From Madurella fahalii (Eukaryota; Ascomycota; Sordariomycetes; Sordariales): DNA of 64,000 bases. Both the position numbers and the translations under genes were made by a program. The DNA lies in assembly GCA_029876055.1 (NCBI GenBank), contig CM056877.1, forward strand, positions 930,001 to 994,000, written 5' to 3'. Below, in pieces: positions 55,447 through 64,000 of this stretch; the first letter of the stretch is position 1, and each line of letters begins with the position of its first letter. Under the pieces are notes generated by a model. It saw nothing but the letters and a program-made list of their open reading frames with translations. It was not told the DNA's origin and searched no databases.

Positions 55447-56109
55447 CTAGCCCCAGCCAATTCCCCTCCCGCCCTGGTCCCCCCCGCCCTGACTCGCATC
55501 CAACCCCATCCCCATGGCGCCCATGCTCAGAAACCCTTCAATTTCCTGCATGCCCTCCGTCTCAAGCACATCCATCAGCTCCAGCTGCTGCTCGTGGCTG
55601 AGACTGCCGTGCCGCTGGCTGCCGAACAATCCAAACCCACCTGCACCACCAGCGCCACCAAACGGGTGATGATGATGATGATACTGTCCCGATTGTTGTT
55701 GATGTTGTTGATGTTGTTGTTGTTGCTGGCCTCCACTTTCCATCCCCGGAGCTCCTGCCCAGCCGAAATTCCAGCCACTCCCTTCTTCGGCAGCGGTATG
55801 TGGCGGCTCCCCGACGGGCTGATTCCGCGCGCTGCCGACGCCCACTTCGGCTTCGTCGCCTCCCAGGCCCAGACCGATGAAGGGGTTCGGCGCGGCGGCG
55901 TCCAAGTCCCAGATGAAGGGCTGGGGCGGCGCCATGCCGCTGGAGAAAGAGTGCGGGGAGATGAAAGGAGGTGGGGGACTGAACCAGTCCGTGACGGTCA
56001 CGGATGTGGTGGCTGGGAGGGGGCGCTGTTGTGTGGAGTGGGAATGAGGTGGGGGCGGGATGGTGAAGGCTGGGGTTGGTCTTGATGATGGGGGAGGGGG
56101 CATGCCCTG

Positions 56110-56148
<39 letters not shown>

Positions 56149-58793
56149 TTGTTGTTGTTGTTGTTGCTGTTGATGATGACGATGAGGCTGCTGTTTGAAC
56201 TGCGATGGGGAAAATTCCGGGGCTTCTTGCTTTATTGTCGTAACGAGCCGCGCTGCCGGACTATGTTGCAGCGGCATCGGAGTCGGGCTGACAGTCTGTA
56301 GCGTCGGTGTCGGGTGGGGGCTTGCTGTTCGTGCTGTCACTGGGGTTAATCCCGGCGAAATGGCAGTGTTTCTGTCATCAGTGGATGGCGGGGCGAGGGA
56401 CTCCGGCGGTGTGGGCAGCGAGGAGGCCGAGCTGGTGGTTGTAGGGTGTATGGGATTGCTCTGGGATATTGGCATTGGGGTTGGCAGCGCCGTCCCGATG
56501 CGCTCCGGGAGTGCCCCATCGTGCGCATGGGAGGAATCAGGGGCGAGGTGAGATAACCTGCGACCGTTCGCGTCTGTTGACGGGCTCATAAAAATGGAGT
56601 TCGAACGGAAGGTCGGCTGGTGTTGGAACGGACCGCCATCGAATCCATACTGAGCAGAGTGCTCTGGGGCCATCTCAAAGACATACCCGAAAGGAGATGT
56701 GTTGAACAGTGATGACGCTGACTGTGGTTGAGTTTGTCGGGTCGGAGTGCCTCCTGGCGTGTTCGACTCGGGTGAGATAGGCCCGGCGTATGATCCTGGC
56801 GTATCGATCTGACCGCTTGAGGCTGGTGAAGGGGTCTCCTCCTTGACATCGTAGCTCTGCAAACAAGCGTTGGCGAACACGGTATAGAGTTGAATCGCAG
56901 ACGAGGACCCAGGCCAACGGTCGGAACAGTTGGTGATAGTTTCAAGAGCCGTCGCGGCAAGGTCTTGTACCTCTTCCCGGGTGTGCTCGGCCCTGACCTC
57001 AGGGTACGAGATTGACCAAAGAAGCGCGTTCAAAGACGAATAAATCGTCAACAGAAAGACCCAAGTAACGTCTACTGCCCCCTGCTGGACCTGCCGAGAC
57101 GTCAAGCCGATGATGTACCGGGCACCTTCAAAGCATCTCGCAGCTGCATTGCTAGTGGGCCTCGGCACCTGGGGGGAAGGCCGGTAGAGGGAGATGACCA
57201 TATTATGGTAACGGCCGGTAAACCTACGACTCGGTAAGCTGCGGAGTCAAGAATGGCTGGTTCGGTGAGACATACCAGGGCCTGCACCATGGAGGCTGTT
57301 CTGGGCAGGCATCAAGCCACTCCTTGAGCTTCTGTTCCATTTGCGCGAACCACGGATGACCCTCGTGGGTTGGCTCTGATCGCTTCTTCTCGTAGAGCAC
57401 GCGGCGGATCTCGGCCTGGAGAAGCCTCATCTTGCAAAAGTATATCGCAACCATCTTTCTTACACACGGCGGGCCGGGGCGAACAGCTTCCGGGGTGATG
57501 TCCTCATCTGCGACCGATTCGAAGAACTTGACGTTCATAAGGTCATCACTCCTGGCAAAACCATTCGGCCGCCCCATGATGTGGGCAAGCCCAAATTCGT
57601 TAGTCGTGACAATCCAGCTCAGCCTCCGTCTCATGTCGAGAGTTTGGGGATCTGGAGATCCCAATGCTATGGTGCGCTCGTCCCCAAAACCCAGTTGCTG
57701 GCATATCCTCGTCGCGAGCCCGACAACGTAGTATATGGCCGTCCTTGTGGGCGTCAGGAGGGAGTATTGTCCGATCATAGCGAGGCACTGTAATGTTTTC
57801 AGGTCTTTGGGACGAACAACGTCCTCGAAGTGTTGCATGGCGCTAAGATAGTAGCTAGCAGCGAGACCGGGATACCCGTCCATTTTCTGTAAGCTGATTG
57901 CTACGACCATGTTGAGAACGAAGTGCTTGTACGGGTCCGTGTCACCGGCGAACACATCTTCTACGTCTTTTGCGAACACCTTTTCGTGGAGAATGGGCGT
58001 AAAGATTTGGACTGGTCCTAGCTGTTAGCGTATACGAGTTTGTTGGGGGAGGTGGCAGGGAGATCTCGCACCTCTCTCGTTGAATATCCGCACTAGGCCA
58101 TCAACCGTCTCCCTACTGGGCAGGGATGGTGCGGGAATGACACTGGTTGCCGGGAAGCTCTTCTTCCGGCTCGAAGGGCCGCTGACGCTCCCTCCCATTA
58201 CGACGCTTTGCATACGGTCTTTTTTGACAATCCTTCTCGTGCGCACTTCCGGGATGAGGTCGGCTATCCTCCGAGACTCAGTGTACCTCTTGGCTTCTTC
58301 CATGAGCAGTCGTGTCATGGCGATGCCGCTGCTGGGCCCGAGATAGCGCGCCGTCTCGCCCGTCTCGCCGAGGCGGACCATGCCGCCGGGACGAACCATA
58401 TCATCATAGTTGTGCGGATGGTCGCTCTCCTCGTCCGTGTACTGGGATAGTTCGGCCTCGAGCTGGCGAACCTTCTTCTGAAGATTGACGACGTAGGAGC
58501 GGTTAATCCTCTTGCCCTTGGCGCTGTCGTAGTACTCGCACGTCGAGCCCGACCGTTCGCAGGGGAGGCATCGCGGTAGGGTGGGGTCGCACCTCGTCTT
58601 CCTCTAGACGACCGGGAGTCAACATCGCAGGGATGCTGCTGGGAAAGGGGCCACTCACCTGCCGGCATCTGCAACATGCCGTCAGCGTATGGGCGATGCG
58701 ATTGGGCGCATCACTCTCCGGGCTGTCCCATGGATATGGTGCCCGGGCCGGAGGGGTTCCGAGATAGAAGAGCTGGGGTGGTCGCGGGATCAT
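55447..58793 (-). CDS. Zn2Cys6 transcription factor with Fungal_trans domain and polyQ
   Basis: Four exons (58793..58659, 58603..58072, 58017..57276, 57223..55447) give 1061 residues. The introns are 52-55 nt; the first splits the zinc cluster between RCRQ and RKTRCD. The DNA-binding cluster has Cys at about 40, 43, 50, 57, 60 and 67 (C-x2-C-x6-C-x6-C-x2-C-x6-C). A linker/coiled coil follows (YVVNLQKKVRQLEAELSQY). The regulatory domain covers about 160-560 (YLGPSSGIAMTRLLMEEAKRY, LQCLAMIGQYSLLTPT, RRRLSWIVTTNEFGLAHIMGRP, GRYHNMVISLYRPSPQVPRP). The last ~450 residues are disordered and Pro/Ser/Gln-rich with a 22-Gln run. It resembles regulators of carbohydrate utilisation such as CLR-1-type proteins, but I cannot confirm which. 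Start codon: first ATG in frame; the frame is open 33 codons further up. Confidence 0.88.
56107..56172 (-). repeat. CAG/CAA repeat encoding 22 glutamines
   Basis: This is a mixed CAA/CAG tract of 22 codons in the activation-type region of the transcription factor, with a block of nine CAG in the middle. His codons lie next to it. Confidence 0.93.
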
Positions 58794-60809
58794 AGGGAAC
58801 AGGTGGTATAACTTTTGACGGCGTCTATGGGTGGCCGGGCCAGAAGCACTTGAGGGACTGTTCGGGCTGTTGCGATTATGCAGAGCAGACAAACACGTGG
58901 ATGCCGGTGTCAGTTGTCGGGATGCGGGACACGGGAATATGTGGCATTATGCGAAAGACCCCGAGCGTCCAATATCGTTGCGGAGGATCAATGTGCGGAC
59001 GCTGAGGCAGGTAGAGATGCCATCCTCTAAGGAGGTATTTCGAGGCATGAGAGACCTGAGCCAACCTACGCCCAGGGCGGTTTGTGCCAGCCTCAGCGTG
59101 CAGATCCTGATTCGCTGAGCCGTGCCACCCCCCCTTGCAACATGCAAAATGGAACATCTAACGGCTAACAGCTGCGCCCAGCGAGACATTGCAGAGAGAT
59201 GCAGCTAAAGTAATACCAGGCGGGCGCCGCTGCAACCTCTGTGCACCCGTGACCTCTTCCTTTCTTTTTTCTTTCTTTTTTTTTTTTTTCCTCCCTCTTC
59301 TTCCCCCCCCCCCTTCTTTACCACAGAAGGAAATGTGGTTTTATTCTTTGATCGCTGGAGGACGATCTGTAAATCCAAATCCAACGCAGCGGGGACAGGC
59401 GGGGTTCTTGAAGCTCTGTGGAATAGCGGGGTCTCAGTCGTTACCCCACAAACTTCTCGGTGAGAGAAAGTACTGTACCGTCCCGGACCCCAGTTTTAAT
59501 ATTGCGGCGACACATATTACCAAAACCCCTCCTGATAACTCCATCGCATCTCCCAAAGACAGGTGATTGGGCTGGCATTCAGATAGTGTAATTTGAGTCT
59601 AACAGCCTGGACAAGCTGCCCTTTGACCCAATAACTACTGTACCTAAGGTCCTCATGCTTTGCGGGGCTACTGCCCCTTGCACGGCGGAGCAGGGTCCTT
59701 TCCTCGGCCCCAACTAGACTTGATGCCCGGCCGAACGATCGATCACAATTCCATTCTCGAGATTACCGAGTCCTGTCGAGGAACTTCCGATTTGTCTGTC
59801 GGTTTTGACGTTTCAACAAAGAGCCGGCGTAGGGGCATATACTCCAAGCGGGAACTTAATCAGCCCCCAAAGCCATAGAATTGCTCTTCAGTAAGCAACC
59901 GTTGAGCTCACCTACTTGAAACTTGAATATATGCTTATCTTGTAGAGTAGTTGCCTATTCAATCCCCCGCCGTTAGGTACCCACCCACCAGCAGCTTTAC
60001 CGCCCCTGTGCATGGGGCGAATGAAACACTCCTTGGCGGTGACAGGCGCCTCGCCGGACAAGCTCCTAGCCGCATTCTGCCTCGACTTTATCTCCTTGGC
60101 CGTCCGAGAGACGGATCGAGTTTCTGCACAAAGCAAACCCCGAGCAGATGCCAAGGCAGCATGTTCCATCTCCCTTCCGCTCAATAATTCCACCATCAGA
60201 CGCAGCCGGCTGGTAGCCTCCTATAGCTGCCTGCAGCCTTGTCCGTTTAAGTCCCTCTTCCGACGACATCAAGGCCACCAACCATCTCAACCCGGCCCAG
60301 GTTCCTAAGCCCCACAAGTTCCAGATCTTTTTGACAACCCGCAACCCGCAACCCGCAACCCGCATCCTGCATCCCGTTTCCCCACCCTCGTTGTCCTGCT
60401 TTTCCAGACTACAGATCGAGATTGCGCCTGGAATCCCGTTATAGATATCGGATTCCCAGACCTTCCTGCAGGTTTACAGCAGCGTTTGGTGACCTCAGCT
60501 GTATCCGGTACCGTGCATCTGAAACCGCACTCGACGGTGGCTCAGTCTCTCAGCTCTGCGGTTCCTGGTTTTGAGCAAAGCGACAAGTGCACCACTCTCA
60601 ACCGGCGCATTGCCACTTCCAGCCGCTGAGGTCCAACAGTATCACGCATATCTATCTCAGTACTCTGATCGCCGCAAACACCCTGCTCTGCAAACCGTCG
60701 AGATAAATAGTGTTGGCGGGGACCGTCCCGGGCCTTAACTTAGAGCCCAGCCGGGGTCGTGGGCTGCCTTAGGGACAGTAATCCTGGGGTCCCACTAGGT
60801 GGAGCCACC
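58794..60809. promoter_or_regulatory. 2 kb shared upstream region of two divergent transcription factors
   Basis: The two Zn2Cys6 genes start on opposite sides of this stretch. It contains pyrimidine runs (59250-59320), a (AACCCGC)4 heptamer array at 60336-60363, and a long C/T-rich leader region up to the 60810 start. Open frames inside have no family features. Confidence 0.5.
60336..60363. repeat. (AACCCGC)4 tandem heptamer
   Basis: Four perfect 7-base units, followed by two degenerate ones (ATCCTGC, ATCCCG). Confidence 0.93.
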
Positions 60810-63066
60810 ATGCCTCGTTCAAGCTTCTCAGATAACCCTATCCTCAGGGTCTCACGGCCGGTATCTGCCTGTTCGAGATGTGAGCCCCCCAACCCTATCT
60901 AACCTTTCCCTCGCGTTGCCGCGTGCCAACTGACCTGTATCTCTCCCAGGTCGTTCCGCGAAAGTGAAGGTGGCGTACCTTGCCCAGGGGCAAATCGTTT
61001 CTTATGGTTCAACTCCTGACTAACCTTTGGCCAGTGCGATGGCAAGTTGCCAGCATGCACAGCATGCGAAAAGGCCGGTCGTGAGAGCGAGTGCTCCGCA
61101 GCGAACGATCAGTTTGCCCGGGGCAAAGAGAGGAGGTACGTTGGCCCGATGACGGCATCCCAGCAATGCTCATGTCTAATGACTATCGTCTCCGTCTAGC
61201 TATGTCGCTGCGTTAGAACTGAGAATAGAGAAGCTGGAGAAGAGACTGTCGTACGCTCGGTCGCGAAAGGCTTCGGTGGCACAGCACGACCCCGATGTTC
61301 CTCTCGCCATGGAACCAGGCCGCAAAGATTCCTTGGCTCTCATCCGAGCTGCCATCCACCGCAAAGCTGCTCGGACCCGAGAAGATGCGGATGTCAATTC
61401 GTTGGTGTCAGACTTTGGCTACCTGTGAGTCCATCACTGGCTAATTCTCTCCCGAAGGAATTGCTCAACCTTTGTCACAGGTCGGTCAACGCCACCACGC
61501 GGGACTTTGAGCCGTCCGAGTTGAACATGACGTTCGCCCGCCTAGTCCTGGCAGCCTCGACCAACGATCCGGTCCCGGAGCCGAAAGGTACCAGTCTTCC
61601 AGCCGAACATGATACGAGAGCCATGGTCCAGTTCTATGAGACCAACATTCTACCCCTCTATCCCGCATTTTCCATCGTTTCGCTGTATTCGATCGTCGAT
61701 CGGCTCTACCAAGAAGTCCCAGCCACCCTTCGGAGCTCTGAGCATTGGCTTTTTTGGATGGTGCTTGCCATTTCGTCGGCGGCGCAGAGCAGGAACATGC
61801 ACGACGAGAGTTATCTCAACGCGATCGAGTTCGTGGCCCGCGCACTACCACATGCGGATCGGGCGCTTACCCCCGGCTACGCTACCCAGCTTCAGTCGCT
61901 GTTGCTTCTCACCCAATACTCCATGCTTGACCCTACTCACTTCGACAGTTGGCATCTTATTGGCTTCACATGTCGCGCCGTGATCGACTTGGGTTTCCAC
62001 CAGGATCTGCCCCATATTCAGCAGTCCGATTTGGAACCGCGTCGCAGGACGTTTTACTGTGTTTATTCTCTAGACAGGTTGGTATTGGTCTCTGTTGCGT
62101 TTTTCTCGGCTTTCTCTAACATTGGTTTCCTCAAGGGCAATAAGTATGGTTCACGCTCGTGCTTTCTCATTTTACGACGATGCCGTGTCCGTAGCTCTCC
62201 CCTCGCCGACCAACTCAAGCAACCCTCTCTCCATGGCAGGCTCTATCGGGAAACCTAGCCCGCCAGATGCGTCGATCCCGCTCTTCAAGTTGCGCCAGTT
62301 GCAGTCTAGCTGGTACCAGACGCTCTTCCAGTCTGATCCGAACGACCCCCTGCCCGACCCAACTGCCTACATCTGGCAGGTGTGCTTCGACATGCGGGAG
62401 TGGTCCGACAGGCTCCCCGACAACATGCCGATCCGCATCCGGGAGATGCTCGATCTGGAGCTGCGGTACAGCTACGTTTACTGCATCGCACCGAGCGCGA
62501 GGGCGCCACACCTGACTCCGTACGGAAGGGTGTTGATCTTCGAGCACGTCATCTCGTACATGAATAGGATATACGGCATCGCCAGCTCAGTGGTCAACAC
62601 GGCGTTCTACACTTACCACGACGCACTGAGGGTCTACTTCATGGGGTCACAGTTTGTCGCGATACTGCGTGACGCAGGCGATCATCTCCTGTCGGGATCC
62701 CCGATTCCCATACCTCTCTCTGTGCCGGGCAAGGCGCCCCCTCCCCCGATACCGCCGAGGCTTGAGCGAGACGGCGGTGATAACTTGGACCGCAGCCTCC
62801 GTTGCTTGGATAACGTCCGGCTCACCTTGAAATTGTACGGTGACAGGTGGAGAGATGCCTTGTCTCTTTTAGACAGCTTTGAGGCCATGTCCGCAGACAT
62901 GTTGGAGAATTTAAATGCGAGGCGGGCTATGAGAGGTGCGGCGGCTGGTCCGGTGCCGAACCCTCCGTACCGCACAACACTTGCCCAGCACCCCACGCAG
63001 CCGCAAGAGGTAAGGTGGATGGATGTCGATGTGGCGCAGATTATCCGGCGAGGAGGGCAAATATGA
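60810..63066 (+). CDS. Zn2Cys6 transcription factor with Fungal_trans domain
   Basis: Six exons (60810..60879, 60950..60969, 61035..61135, 61200..61424, 61481..62077, 62136..63066) give 647 residues; exon 2 is only 20 nt. Introns are 56-70 nt. The zinc cluster is split over three exons, with Cys at 21, 24, 31, 38, 41 and 50 (C-x2-C-x6-C-x6-C-x2-C-x8-C), followed by a short coiled coil (LELRIEKLEKRL). The middle homology region has FYETNILPLYPAFSIVSLYSIVDRLY, LQSLLLLTQYSMLDP, WHLIGFTCRAVIDLGFHQD, RRRTFYCVYSLDRAISM and GRP-like elements missing from the usual place. It is a nuclear sequence-specific regulator. Targets are unknown, and the family resembles regulators of acetate/catabolic genes only in general form. 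Confidence 0.9.
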
Positions 63067-64000
63067 TAAGGGACAAGGATCGCACATTCGGTGGGCAAGG
63101 TTCCTGATAGGTTGATGCGGATGACTAGAACGCGAGGGATGGGTTCGGCGCTCTGGAAAAGATGCAGAGAGTTGGGATAATCATGCCGAGTGGGAGTCGG
63201 GAGTTTGGACGCTAAAGAGCTCTGTTTATGATGCCCCATGTCTTCCCAGACAGGTCTTTTTCTTGGCTAGCACTGCCGTTGCGGCTCAATGGTCTCACCT
63301 ATTTCCGTTCTCCACTTCAAGCGCTGTCAGGTTCCTTTGTTACCATTATGAGCCTACTCTGTTTCCGCCGGTAGCACTAAAAAGGGGGCTCCACGGGGAA
63401 ACCAAATCCCGTCGGCCAAGGCAACGGCAGACTCAGCGAGGAGTCCGAAATGTTTCGGATGCCGTACTTGGGGTGTACCGCAGTACAAGTGATCTCTATC
63501 GCGGGGTAATCTGACCATTTCTCTCTCATGGTGTCTTAACTGAGGGAAGCTGGCGGCGGAAGGATTCCGTCTGCCGGTGTCAGCAATCGGCAGTCGCAGT
63601 TTCTTTTTCTTCTTCTTTTTTTTTTTCGCCCCTTTCGCCTTCAGTCCAGTTGCGCCAGAAGTGATGAGTTTAGTTAAAACGCGGGTTGTACAGGACAGCC
63701 AGCTGCACAAATCTGTAATTAACCGATAGGCAACCCGACCCGCCGGGGGTCTTTCGAGCGTCGGCACGGGGGAGGCAATGGCATGGTGTGTAGCGACGCC
63801 GCGCAATAGTGCTTGAGCGCATGCACCGCGCCGTTCGCTCGGACAGACGGTAACGGCCCAAGGACCGGCGGGTGAAGAGCTTAGGACCGACGTGGTCCCG
63901 ATGAGACCGTGGCAACGGCACAGCAGTGATGGCGCTCCTTTGTTCTCTCGACGGGCAATCAGATCCCATGACGCACATGCAGGATGCGTAGGAACGAATT
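63067..64000. other. Window end, no gene recognised
   Basis: This is 3' of the second transcription factor. A pyrimidine-rich run at 63600-63635 makes lysine-rich shadow frames on the other strand. I see no supported gene. Confidence 0.5.

Noticed and set aside
1..64000. CRISPR arrays, bacterial insertion sequences or intact retrotransposons
   Set aside because: No spaced repeats, long terminal repeats, transposase or reverse-transcriptase motifs were recognised anywhere in the window.

Overview
This window is nuclear DNA of a filamentous ascomycete, most likely a Sordariomycete of the Sordariales/Chaetomiaceae kind. The evidence is short introns (about 50-130 nt, GT(A/G)NGT donors, CTAAC-like branch sites, AG acceptors), GC-rich coding sequence, Zn2Cys6 regulators, a HET-domain gene, a DUF6594 protein and a plant-cell-wall glycoside hydrolase. 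The genus assignment is an inference. No mitochondrial, bacterial or viral segment was recognised. Exon boundaries were derived by hand from splice signals plus preservation of reading frame. Where an exon sum is given, it closes in frame.

Left block (1-15.1 kb) is conserved housekeeping: the C-terminal part of the 60S export adaptor NMD3, a serine-rich hypothetical protein, the rRNA-processing factor ESF2 divergent from an aldehyde dehydrogenase, a small CRIB-like protein, phosphomevalonate kinase (ERG8, with a polyQ insert) and a large mitochondrial-type PPR protein.

Middle block (about 16-50 kb) is accessory and partly decayed. It holds a Ser/Thr-rich single-pass membrane protein next to possibly degraded sequence, an MFS transporter, a DUF6594 membrane protein facing a HET-domain gene, a BTB fragment, a diverged direct repeat, an unlisted 47-residue metallothionein-like gene, an eight-exon secreted subtilase, a sulfotransferase divergent from an AMP-forming acyl ligase, and a kinase-like pseudogene. 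It ends with a GH43 exo-galactanase broken by a one-base change, a methyltransferase that reads in frame into a zinc-finger-type protein whose intron donor is damaged, and a secreted cytochrome/cyt b561 protein. Several genes carry single inactivating lesions, as expected of a dispensable fast-evolving region or of indel errors in the assembly.

Right block (50.9-64 kb) has a conserved proline-rich hypothetical protein and two large Zn2Cys6/Fungal_trans transcription factors. These two are transcribed away from each other across a 2 kb shared upstream region.

Functional links that can be argued: ESF2 and NMD3 both serve ribosome biogenesis; the GH43 and the AA8/b561-type protein both fit extracellular plant-polymer attack; the sulfotransferase and acyl ligase share one upstream region; the HET and DUF6594 genes are convergent neighbours typical of incompatibility-type regions.
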